Of a stretch of DNA of 63,968 bases, positions 50,669 through 60,640 are shown piece by piece. The stretch is from Stereum hirsutum FP-91666 SS1. Its lineage: Eukaryota; Basidiomycota; Agaricomycetes; Russulales; Stereaceae. The position numbers and the translations under genes are program-made. The notes under the pieces were generated by a model. It saw only the letters and a program-made list of their open reading frames with translations. It was not told the DNA's origin and did not search any database. How positions within the stretch are numbered: the first letter of the stretch is position 1; every line of letters starts with the position of its first letter. Location of the stretch: assembly GCF_000264905.1 (NCBI RefSeq), contig NW_006763133.1, positions 785,844-849,811 of the forward strand, read 5' to 3'.

Positions 50669-52049
50669 ATGTCTAAAGGCCTCGTCCTCGTCACCGGTGT
50701 CACTGGGTATGTCCTCATCGTCTTCATCGTCCTACTCATCTTCACGATATATCGTTATTGACAATCCCACCCCAATTATTTAGGTTCGTAGGCACCGCCG
50801 TCGCCCTAGCCTACCTCGAAGCAGGCTACACTGTCCGCGGCACCTGTCGCTCGCATTCCAAGGCCGAACAATGGATCTCCCTTTTCCCTCGATACAAGTC
50901 CAAATTTGAATACGCCGTTGTCGAGGATATAGCTACGCCGGGTTGTTTCGACGATCCAGTGAAGGGTGTAGAGATTATTGCGCATACGGCTTCTCCGTTT
51001 ACTTATATCATCAAGGTAGGTTGCTCTTCTTCCTCTTCCTTTTTTTCTCAATACCAGTCCCCTTCCTGCTGTGGTATGAGTACGGTGCTAACGCAACACA
51101 CACAGGACAACGAAAAAGATCTCCTCCTCCCCGCCATCGCCGGCACCCACAACCTCCTCTCCGCCACCTCCCTCTCCATTACTCTAAAACGAGTAGTCCT
51201 CACCTCCTCCTTCGCCTCCGTCTTCGATTTTGCTACCTTCCCGGCCAAGGGCAAAACATATACCGATGACGACTGGAACCCGGCGACATACGAGGAGGCG
51301 AAGACGCATGCGCATCCGGGATATGTGTATTGCGCGTCGAAGGTGTTGGCGGAGAGGACATTTTGGGAGTGGATTGAGAGGGAGAGGCCGAGGTGGGAGG
51401 GGAGTGTTGTTTGTCCGCCGTATGTTGTTTTCTTCCTCATTCGTTTTTCTTCCCGGGCCTTGGGGAAGTCAGAACCTTTATACTCATGTGTTCTATTTAT
51501 CCCGCTCAGAAACATCTACGGCCCGCCCCATCAACCCCTCACCTCGCTCGACTCCCTCAACACATCCACTCAAGACGTATGGAACATCATGAGCGGCGCC
51601 TACAAAGAAGGGCTCCCACCGACTGCGATGCCGGCGTCCGTGGACGTGCGGGATGTCGCGCTCGCGCATGTTAGGGCGTCGGAGAGGGAGGAAGCCAAGG
51701 GACAGAGGTATCTGTTGATTGGGGGAGTTTATGTGAGTACTTTTTTTTTTTTTTTTTTTTTTTTTCATTTTCCTCAGACCCTCCGGAGGGTATTTTTTTT
51801 TTTTGCTAATCATCACTTTTTACGATCAATCAGACAAATGAAGAAATTGCCAGCATAATCGCTCAGAGTCACCCTGAACTCAGTGACAGGCTGCCCAAGG
51901 TCGATGACCTCTCCAAGATAAAGCATGACTTATTGTACAACTCTTCGAAGGCGCAGGAGCAGCTTGGTATTCAGTTCATTCCGCTGGAGAAGTGCATTAA
52001 GGATACGGCGGATAAGTTGGTGCAGATTGAGAGGGAGCTGAAGAATTAA
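50669..52049 (+). CDS. NAD(P)-dependent short-chain reductase, Gre2-like (copy B)
   Basis: Five exons, each the same length as in copy A: 50669-50706, 50784-51015, 51106-51419, 51510-51732 and 51834-52049 (340 aa). The cofactor motif VTGVTGFVGTAVA, the Ser of VLTSSFASV, and the YVYCASK catalytic Tyr/Lys are all retained, so both copies should be enzymatically competent. Substitutions are scattered and mostly conservative, with clusters at EDIATPGCFDDP and DLSKIKHDLLYN. Intron 4 carries long T runs (about 23 T at 51739 and 12 T at 51793) absent from copy A. Same predicted role: NADPH-dependent carbonyl reduction in the cytosol, substrate unknown. Confidence 0.94.
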
Positions 52050-52195
52050 GTGCTTAGCAGGAGCGTTGGAGCTTGCTGTTTCTTTTTTTCTTTCTCTTGA
52101 GGGCTCTTGGCTGGAGCTAGATCTAGATAGAGATGGTGTGGAATTCAGTTGTATTATGGACGAATATTGGAGTTCCTCGTAGACTATACATGGTT

Positions 52196-52649
52196 TGAAT
52201 ACACTTGCCCTCCGGGCGCCACCTGGTCCCTCCTATGGGTCGATTAGTGACCACTGCCTTCAGCTGTCCATTAGATTCAAGTTGTATCTTCTGGCCAATT
52301 TGGCTTCACGGAATGAAGACGGCGGGCCACTCTCGTGCCAGGGCTTCGCCCAGCCGCTTTGTGGCCCGCCTCTACGCGGGGGCTCCGCCCCGCGCGATGG
52401 TCTGCGATCTTCTTTGAAGAGCGTGATAAAATTTACTAGCGCTAGTACTAACGACCCACTCTTCGAACAAGTGGTGGATGCCACGAAATCTTTCAGTGTT
52501 GTTTCAGTGGTGAGCTCGCGCTCGGCATGAACTTCAGTGCTAATGTACTTGAGTAAGTACTGTAACACTCCCTGAATCTCGCCACAGCTGAAGGCCACGA
52601 GGTGAGAGCACAGTGCCCACTTTTGTGCGCATTGCCATCGTGTCCTTTA
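52196..52649. other. intergenic with GC hairpin
   Basis: No gene seen. CGCGGGG (52375-52381) and CCCCGCG (52388-52394) form a 7-bp perfect stem with a 6-nt loop, inside a GC-rich stretch with further GGGC/GCCC pairs. Confidence 0.5.
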
Positions 52650-52915
52650 TATGAAAGAATCTCGACATTCAGAATACGGCGCAGAGAGGCACTCCTAGTG
52701 TAAGAGTCCGTCCCAATGGGGCAGGTCGACTGGAATATCGTCGTTTGGGACATTCAATGCGTGGGAAGTAGGTCCTAATGGGGTAGGAGGGGGGTGCAGA
52801 CGTCGTTAGGTCTTTCGCTCGCGTGGTGGTACATCCCAATGGGGCAGGAGGGGGGTCTTGAGCTCGTCAGGTATTCCAGAGCGTGGGAAGAGTTATCCTA
52901 ATGTGGTCATTTAAA
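52650..52915. repeat. 62-bp-period minisatellite, about four units
   Basis: TCC(C/T)AATGGGG(C/T)AGG and variants occur at 52711, 52773, 52834 and 52896, spaced 61-62 bp. Units also share GCGTGGGAAG (52760, 52882) and (G/C)TCGT-AGGT(A/C)TT text. The last unit is degenerate (AATGTGGTC). Noncoding. Confidence 0.7.
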
Positions 52916-53086
52916 TCATTGCAAGACCTGATCCCTGTAGGGACCAGGAATTTAATAACTCTTCTCCCATTTAAGAGGTCTCTACAGCATTTTTCTTCCT
53001 CAAGTAGGAAGTCGGATGGGGATTCTCGAAGGAAATATATACCTCCCCGTTTAAGGTATATTGCTACAAGTGGAATAGAAGGTAAT

Positions 53087-53189
53087 GGCCTGATGGTCTA
53101 GTAGTATGATTCCTTCTTCGGGCTCGCACCCGGACAACTTGGTTGTCTTTGATTGGAGGAGGTCCCGGGTTCAATTCCCGGTCAGGCCC
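53087..53189 (+). tRNA. tRNA-Pro (CGG), 31-nt intron
   Basis: The acceptor stem GGCCTGA pairs perfectly with TCAGGCC, with discriminator C. The D-arm region is TGGTCTAGTAGTATGAT. The anticodon stem CCTTC pairs with GGAGG around a TTCGGG..T loop. The anticodon is CGG at 53119-53121. The intron (53123-53153) sits after position 37, the canonical eukaryotic site, and includes a GACAACTTGGTTGTC hairpin. The T arm is CCGGGTTCAATTCCCGG. The B box matches the RNA polymerase III consensus. The body is nearly identical to the proline tRNA at 60554. Confidence 0.95.
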
Positions 53190-53471
53190 TAGAGAGACAA
53201 GCCACTGCATCGCTCTCATTTTACTTCGTGAACGGCCCACCAGTGCAGGAAGATGTAGTTGTCGAGTGAGTTCGAGGAAAGAACTTGAGACGATGCCAGT
53301 ACTAGTGTTAGTGAGAACGGAACGATGTGATTTGTACGCCACAGTCTAGCCGCGAGTTCGAACCTGCCTCTATCCACTCATTTCTTTTTCCCGCCCTCAG
53401 CATGTATGTATCTGAGGGGTGCTGAAGTCCCTTCACCGGTTGAAGCCCTGAATGTACCGCAGGACCTACAT
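53190..53471. other. intergenic between tRNA and TilS-like gene
   Basis: About 280 bp. No gene seen; 3' flank of the minus-strand TilS-like gene. Confidence 0.6.
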
Positions 53472-56400
53472 CTATTCTGCGCGCAGAGTCCTAACAAACT
53501 CTATCCTAACCCACTCTGAATTTCCCTCCCTCTCATCCCTCCCTCCTTTCATTCCATCTTCCCCATCCCCGTCCCCTTCACGCCCCTCCTCGCCCTCTGT
53601 CTTCCGCTCTTGTCCCTTTAACAACCTCTCCATAGCCCTCTCCACCGCACTATCCGGTCGCGTCTGCTTCCAAATCCCATAATTCACGTTCCAACTCTTA
53701 TTCGTATTCACACCCTTTTGCCTCTTCCTCTCGTTGAACTCTGCCAATTGTGCGATCTTGTCTTTGATTGTAGCGAGTATGATATCGGGTTCGCCGGATT
53801 GTCGGAGGACGACCTGGGGCCAGTAATACCGGGTTGCTGGTTCGATTATTATTTGCGGAGAGGAAGAGGATGAGGTGGGATTTTTTTGGTGCTGGTGAAG
53901 AGAGGAGAAGACGTCACGGAGGTGAGAGGGTGTCTTGGAGAAGTCGAAGGTAATGAGGAAACGACAGTCGTAGAGCATGCGGAACTTGGTCCTCTCTTTC
54001 GCATCTTCTTCCTCCGCCACCGCGCTATCCTCTGTCCTCCCCTCCTCCGTCTTGACACCGTTGCTGTCGCTATTAACGTCCCCAGCACCGCTCGCTCGTC
54101 CCCAAGCCTCCACAAACTCCTCCGTGACATCGTCCGCCAAAGTCCTCTCATTCCTCGGCACCCTCATCTCCACACCTCTCACCACCCCCGTGGAATTCGC
54201 TCTCCGCGCCTCCTTCCTCATCGCCTTCCCTCCGCCCTTTGCCTCCTCCTCACTCCCCTCCTCACCCTCCTTCTCTCTCGTCCCCTTCTCTCTCGCTCCA
54301 TTCTCGTCCTGCCTACTTTTCCCGCCCTCAACTTCCTTTTCGCGTTTCTCCCCGCTCTGATACTTCTGACTCAATTTCCTCCCCTTCGCCTTACTCCCAA
54401 GCGGTGCCCTCTCCGGCGGCGCCCTCGTCACCAACCATCCCCACCTCTCCCCCTCCCTATACCTCCCCGCCAACCTCAACAGCCCTCCCTCTCTCACTAT
54501 CCGCACCGGCGTCCAGAGCACTTTTCCGCCCGCGCTGAACGGGCGATAAGTCTCGAAACCGAAAGGCGATTCTTTTTCTTTCGCATCCTCGGGTTCCCCA
54601 TTGTCTTTCTTTCCCTTTTCCTTTTCCCTTCCCTTGCCCTTTCCCTTTTCATTCTCTTCTTTTTCTCCATCGCCTTCGAACTGAGAGCCCGACCTCGAAG
54701 GATCGAACCCCCAAAGCGCATGCACGATCCTCTCCAGCGAAAGCACGTGTCGTCCTCCGCTCGCCGCCGATGTCCCCCAGGGGTGCGGCGAGACGTAGCG
54801 CAGGATGCGGAGGACGAGCGAGAGGGAGACGAGCCGGGGGATGTAGGGCGTTCGGGTGTGGGTTGAGGCGGGGATTTTGAGTTGCGATTTGTAGACGTAG
54901 GTTGGTTCGGGTTCGGGTACGGTGACTTCGGATTGGGGTGGGGAAGGTGGGTCGGATGAGGATGGTGATGGGTTTTGGTCGGAGGTTGGGGGAGGGTGAG
55001 GGGTCGAGGGTGAAGAATCGGAGGAGTGGTCTGAGAGGCTAGAGGGATCTGCAGAGATAATATCGGGGCTACGGGTAGAATGAGAGTCGGGGCGAGGGAT
55101 AGAACTGGGGTAAGCATTGGATTCGGGTCTGCTTTTGCGGTGCTGCTGCGCTTTCTTCGGTGCGTGTCGACTCAGATACTCTTCGAACTCGGGATCGAGT
55201 GGTGGGAGTGTGTCCGTCGGAAGGAGGAAAGTCGAGACGGGCGAGTCGAGCGTGTGTTGTCGGAGGAATTGATCCGCTACAAGTGATTTTTGTATACAAT
55301 CAAAAATCGCATTGAATTAGCACCGTGTTCCAAAGGAAAAGGGAGCAATCAAAATAACAAAGACGCGGAAGTGAAGTCTGAACGTGAATGGGAATGGGAA
55401 GCGACATACTCTGCATCTCGATATCCTCCACATGTTCCCTGATCGCCATAATCGACCCTTTAAGACTCTCAGGCCCGTCCGCGAGCTCGAGCGGGACCGG
55501 ATTGTTCTGCCGTGCGTAGCGCGCTTCGAGGTCTTCTCGGACGTGTTCGTACAGTTTGACAGCCGTTTCGGGGGTGAGGACCGAGGGTGTCTAGTGTAGG
55601 ACGTAGGACGTGGAGATGCGTGAGTGAGCGAGTGGACGAGATGGAGTTTCGCATGGGTGATTACTGGTACTACTTACGGAGGGGTCTATGGACGTTGATT
55701 TGATCTCCTCGGTTAGTTGGTCCATGAGTTTTTCGAGGGATAGTTTGTCACGCTGAGTGGAGAATACGTTCGTTGAGAAAGGGTGTTACGAATGATCAAG
55801 TCAGACTAGGGAACAAGGTCATACCTCTGATCCGACGAATCGGTCTTCCGAGTCTACCCCGCCGTCACTGTCCGGCTGTCCAGGTCCATGCCAGTCTCAG
55901 TCACTCTAAGAATGGACACAGCGAAGCTCAAAATGCACATACCTCTTCCTCGCCGATTTCAATCGGTAGAGGTTCCTAATTTGGCATTAACAAAGGGTCA
56001 GACAGCGGTCTGCAAGTCCACAGTGAGAGGACGTGCCAGGAATTGAGGTTCGAGGTCCTTATAATCCTCGACGGCATGCGTCATAAGATGTCGAACGACA
56101 TTCCTCAAAGTAAGCGACGGCTGAAAATTCGTCTGATCCTCGTACCACTCCAACCCCTCCTCCTCACACGTCGCAACAATCCTATCCTAACACTCATCAG
56201 CTTCTCTTCCAGCCCTACTCGCAGAGCGGAATAGTCAAAGGGGCGAGTGAAAAACACACCTTTGGCAGACTCAACAGCGGCCTTACGATGCTCAGCCCCA
56301 TTCCCATACTCCCCGCCCAACTCAGCGGCCACGCTTTATCGTCCCCCATCCCCCACGTCCTCACGCTCCTCATGCCAGCCAATCCTAACATCGTACTCCC

Positions 56401-56949
56401 CTTTGACAGCCTCATCAACGCCGTCTCGACCTGATCGTCCGCATGATGGCCCATACAGATCGCACCCGCACCCCCTCTTACCATGCCCTCCAAAAATAAA
56501 TGGTACCTCGCCTGACGCGCAGATCGTTCTGTGTGGCTCGAAAGGGGATAGTTTGGGAAGGGGCGGGTGCCCCAGAGAATTGGGAGTTCGAGGTGGGGGA
56601 TGGAGAGGTGGAGTGGGAGGAGTGAGGCAGATTTAGCCATGGTAGAGGCGGAGGATTGGAGGGAGTGGTTTATGTGGAGGGAGATGAGGGATGTAGGGAG
56701 TGAAGGGTCTGTGGGACCGGATTCGAAGAGGAGACGATGCCAGAGGAAGAGGAGGCATGTCGAGTCAACACCACCTGAGTTGGCTATGGCTAAGGATGGT
56801 TTATGAGATGCCAGAAAATACTGGATCAGAGGAATGGTTGAGATCTTACCCAACCGTCTAGGCCAGCCTGTGCGGGGCACGCAGCGTTTGACATAGAACG
56901 CGAACTCTTGGTTGGTGATGGGCAACTTGAACGGTCTCAAGCTAGTCAT
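53472..56949 (-). CDS. tRNA(Ile)-lysidine synthetase (TilS) family protein
   Basis: Seven exons on the minus strand: 56949-56260, 56186-56022, 55975-55943, 55875-55825, 55752-55678, 55590-55410 and 55276-53472 (999 aa). The ATP-pyrophosphatase loop SGGVDS is at 58-63 and GHHADDQVETALMRL at about 167-181; RPLL..LPK and LEWYEDQTNFQPSLTLRNVVRH complete the family's N-terminal domain. Bacterial and organellar TilS put lysidine on C34 of tRNA-Ile(CAU) so that it reads AUA. A fungal nuclear copy would most plausibly serve mitochondrial tRNA; the N terminus is basic enough to be a presequence, but this is inference. Residues 300-999 are far longer than in bacteria and hold Ser/Pro- and Lys/Glu-rich low-complexity tracts between conserved-looking pieces (KIPASTHTRTPYIPRLVSLS, YYWPQVVLRQSGEPD). 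The end of exon 2 is the weakest junction. Confidence 0.91.
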
Positions 56950-57252
56950 AAGTCCCTCTCAGGACTCAACTAATATTGATAAATATTCTTTTGAGCACAA
57001 AAACAGACAAATGATGAACCATGCAAACCTTCGCCACAGCCCGCAACGTCCAAAGGAGTTTTTGAGATTGCAAATTCCAGCGCCACAAACGCGTCCTTCG
57101 CGTCCGTTTATTCTTCCCACGACTCGTTGTTCTCCTCTTTCGAACCATCACCTGCCACGCCCTCTCATCCTATCCCCATCACCCCACTATCCCTACGCAC
57201 AGACTCTAACAACAGTGCGCACTACAGAGAGACACATAGAGACATACAGGTA
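56950..57252. promoter_or_regulatory. short divergent promoter region, TilS-like / mif2
   Basis: 303 bp separate the two start codons, which face away from each other. The region is AT-rich near 56970-57010 and CT-rich near 57110-57200. It must hold both promoters and 5' UTRs, so shared control is possible. Confidence 0.6.
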
Positions 57253-60131
57253 ATGCCTGCATCCGCCCGAAAATCCAGCCTTGGCGCCAGCGGTGCCGTA
57301 GGCCGTCGTGCCAACAAGCCCTACGTCCCCTTCCGCGCAGACGAACGTGGTGTCGGAAAACGCACGGGCCAATACGTCCCTTACATCGAGCACCACTCCG
57401 ACGAGTTCGAGCCGTTCTCTGAGGTTCTGAATCAGGCGAAGACACCACCGAATAATGTCAAGTCACGGAGGGGAAGAGGTGGCGGAGCGAGTGGGGGGAG
57501 GAGCGGGCGTGGAGGGAGAGGAGGCGGAAGGGGAGGTGGACAAGGGAGTGCGAAAGGCAAGGGGAGAGCGAGGGCGGTTGTTAGTGAGGACGAGGACGAT
57601 GGGGAGATGTCGATGGAGCTCGACGACAGTCCTGGTGAGTGTCGCTTTTTGTTCTCCTGTTTGGTGTTGTTGCGCTCGATGCGTACACTGCTTGCGTAGC
57701 CGGAGGTCAGATGGCACCCGGTGCTCCCAGCTCAAGTTGTCATCGTGAGCGAGCTCGAAATGAGATCGATCTTTTCGGCTACAATCCGGCAACGCACAAT
57801 GTCATACACGGACGACTCCAATACAGGGGGCTCACTTGGGCTCGACCGAGACCAACTATTGATGTCGCCGGAGGATCGAAGCGAGGTCATTCGAGGTCGT
57901 TATGGGTCTCGCCGGACATCAAACCTTGGATGTCATAACCACCTCCAGAGTAAAGGGCGTTGTAGTCATCTGGCGTGTAATACACACATATATCGACCTT
58001 ACTTAAGAGGGATCCAGAAAGCCAAACGCTCCTTCTTTCGACACGCTCTTTTCTACGTATCCTACACCTGCATCGCTGACCTCCCTCTCACTCTCCTTAG
58101 TCGTAAACTACACCAACGCCCGCAACCCGCAGCCCCCTTCCTCCATCTCCCGCCTCGGCAACTCCTCCTCTCGCTCCCTCCCCCGACCCTCCGACGGCAC
58201 AGACTACGACTCCCTCCCCTCCCCGCCCTCCATGCCCCGTTTCCGCAACTCCCAGCAAACACCCACCGGCTCCGGCCGCCGTTCCTCTATATTCCCCAAC
58301 GGCTCCGCCTCAGCAGCAGGAGCCAGCGTCGTGTCCAGTTTCTCGAGCCCTGGGGTGAACAATATGTCGTATTCGGCCGCGATGCCGGAGATGGATCCGG
58401 ACGAGGATATGTATGGGACCGGGATGGGAGGGTTCAATGATGGTGGGTTTAGCGACGATGATGACGATGATGATAACACCGAGCAGTTTGAGTCGTTCGA
58501 TCCGGATAAGTCTAGTAAGTCGGCGAGGTCGAGACAGAGTATGGGTGGGCAGAGTGGTGTGAGTGCGAGTGTGGGGCCGAGCACGACGTCGTCGAGGAGG
58601 ACCTCGTTCTCGCAGATGGGTCAGGAGGACGACGAGAATGAGGGCGACGAAGAAGAAGGGCAGGAGGAGGAGCAGAGTCAAGAGGACGACCAAGAAGACC
58701 AAGCAGAAGCGGAAGCGCGGGCTTTGGCTCAAGCCAACAAGTCGAAGAATAAAGGCAAGAGACGGGCCACGATAGAAGAGATCGAACAGCAACAGGACGA
58801 CGGTGTAGAAGACGAGATCGAGCAGGGCTTACAGGACGTGGAAATGGATCCCGGCTTCGACGACGACGTCCAGGAGCAGGAGGACATTCCGGAACCGGAA
58901 CCACAGCCTAAGAGGAAGAGAAAGAAGGAGATGGAGAGGGGCGAAGAGGTCGATGTGACGAATGCAGGGAGGAAGCGGGGGAGGCCGCATAAGAGGGAAG
59001 TCCATGCCCTTCCAGGTACGTTTTCCAACCTTCACCTCCATTTCCACCTTCAATTCAGCTTCTCTTCTTCTTTTCGTGTATCATGTTCACTGGACTGATC
59101 TTGACTTCTTCCTTTCCTCGTAACAGACGAACCCGAAGCCGACGAATCAGGCCTCCGACGTGGCACCCGCCGCCGCTACGCCCCCCTCGATTGGTGGCGA
59201 CTCGAAAAAGTCGTCTACGGACGGCGCGACTCCGGCGTCACCCTCGTCCCCACCATCAAAGACATCATCCGTATCCCGAAAGAACCACCTCAGCCTCTCA
59301 GCAAGGCAGGACGTAAAAGAGGAGGCTCGACGAGGGCGAAGAGTAAGACGGCGGATGGCGGAGAGGTCGTTACGGTCTGGAATCCGGAGGAGGGTTGGGA
59401 CGATGAGACGGAGCAGAATGGGATCGTGTTGGAGTGGGGGAGTGGGGTGCCGGTGCAGAGACGTGCGTTTTCTCTTCAATCTTTGTCTGCCTTCGATATG
59501 GATTTTGGATCTATGGGCGTGGCTGACTTTTACTTGATATTGAAGGCTTGGCGTATACTGCGACCATGATCAAGCCGAAGCCGGCACTGAACAACGATTT
59601 CTATTTCCAGAAGGTCTTTGGAGACGGAGAGTACATCGCTGCCGGACAGCTCATGATCCCTCCAGGAGGACACAAGCCCTCCAAGACCACGAAAGACAAT
59701 ACATACGTACGTCAATCTTCCTTGCCCACTCACCCTCTTCTCTTTCCATTTTCCTTTCTCCTGTTTGTTTGCCTCGTCTGTTTACTGATGGTCTCGCACC
59801 TGACTTTCCACAGGTTTTCTACATCATCGAAGGCGCCGTAAACTTCAAAGTGCACGACTCGTCCTACGTCCTCGCCACGGGCGGCATGATCCTCGTCCCG
59901 CGCGGGAACAACTATTACATCGAGAACATCTGCGAGCGCGACGCACGCTTGTTCTTCGCGCAGGCGAGGAAGGTCGCGGCAGAGGAGGGAGATACCGACA
60001 GGGCGGTTTCGGCGCCGATTAGTGTGAGCGGGCTGAGGGCGCGGTCGAAGTCGAATGAGGGAGAGAGGGAGGGTACGAGGGAGGCGGGAGGCGCAGGGGG
60101 GAAGAAGAAGAGGGCGGCTAGTAAGGTGTAG
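57253..60131 (+). CDS. mif2: inner-kinetochore protein Mif2/CENP-C
   Basis: Five exons: 57253-57634, 58101-59015, 59127-59462, 59546-59706 and 59814-60131 (703 aa). N-terminal PYVPFRADERGVGKRTGQY is the Mif2 N-terminal signature that links to the Mis12 complex. A Gly/Arg-rich and then acidic middle follows. The CENP-C motif RRGTRRRYAPLDWWRLEKVV (about 440-460) binds the CENP-A nucleosome through its Arg and paired Trp. The C-terminal cupin (about 560-655: YFQKVFGDGEYIAAGQLMIP, FYIIEGAVNFKVHDSSYVL, ILVPRGNNYYIENIC) dimerises the protein. The tail is Lys/Gly-rich. The protein joins centromeric chromatin to the outer kinetochore and is essential in yeasts. Intron 1 is unusually long (466 bp) compared with 83-111 bp for the others here. 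Confidence 0.95.
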
Positions 60132-60553
60132 ACGGGCGTTGGCAGTTTCGGTGTTGAGTATGCTCCCTTGTTCAAGTCCATGTTTGACGTGTCTCGGTTT
60201 TCGGCTGGATTACCTTCGAACTGGATACCCATGCAAGGACGATGTTGTGGTTGTAGGTTGTGGTATTTGATGGATTCCCCAGTGTAAACACATAAGCTCG
60301 GTCTCTTCAGGCTCTATGACTATGATAATGCGCTTGTATCTAGTTTGTTGCCCAGCCCCTTTTTAACTTTCTATTTCCTATCGTTGATATGTATAATCCT
60401 TCTCGTCAACCATGTGCTTGAGCACTGAGTGCATGCAAGTCAAGCGCGGCTCTTTTCGTGATGTCCCTGAACTGCTTTTGGATTGTCGTATTCTGGTTTT
60501 CTAGGCTGAGGAGCAAAAAAATGTATTCCGCTCTGTGACTTATTCAAACTCAT
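60132..60553. other. intergenic, no gene seen
   Basis: 3' flank of mif2. AT-rich with polyadenylation-like T/A tracts. No gene seen. Confidence 0.6.
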
Positions 60554-60640
60554 GGGCCTGGCCGGGAATTGAACCCGGGACCTCCTCCAATTTGTACCGA
60601 AGCACCCTAAGAAGGAATCATACTACTAGACCACCAGGCC
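60554..60640 (-). tRNA. tRNA-Pro (AGG), 15-nt intron
   Basis: Read on the minus strand: acceptor stem GGCCTGG with CCAGGCC, discriminator C. D-arm text TGGTCTAGTAGTATGAT is identical to the other tRNA-Pro. The anticodon stem is CCTTC with GGAGG; anticodon AGG is the complement of 60606-60608. A 15-nt intron (60590-60604) follows position 37. The T arm is CCGGGTTCAATTCCCGG. AGG (inosine at position 34 after editing) is the standard major eukaryotic proline decoder. Confidence 0.95.

Larger units (their letters stand above)
49735..52195 (+). repeat. segmental duplication, block B
   Basis: Second copy of the 33403-35800 block in direct orientation, about 16.3 kb away. Same order: roughly 0.9 kb upstream DNA, TATATATAC core, five-exon reductase, 3' flank. 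The left limit lies close to the LINE-associated repeats, which may have provided the recombination or transposition context. Confidence 0.85.

Noticed and set aside
53064..53342. Minus-strand frame reading DRELNPGPPPIKDNQ
   Set aside because: This is the antisense translation of the tRNA-Pro gene, a well-known false protein pattern.
53886..54866. 326-codon plus-strand open frame
   Set aside because: Mirror of the Lys/Glu-rich exon of the TilS-like gene; Pro/Ser/Leu bias is what the antisense of such repeats gives.
56810..56850. Possible 29-nt intron in the TilS-like first exon (GTAAGAT...CCAG)
   Set aside because: Too short for a fungal spliceosomal intron, and the unspliced frame reads through sensibly to SGGVDS.
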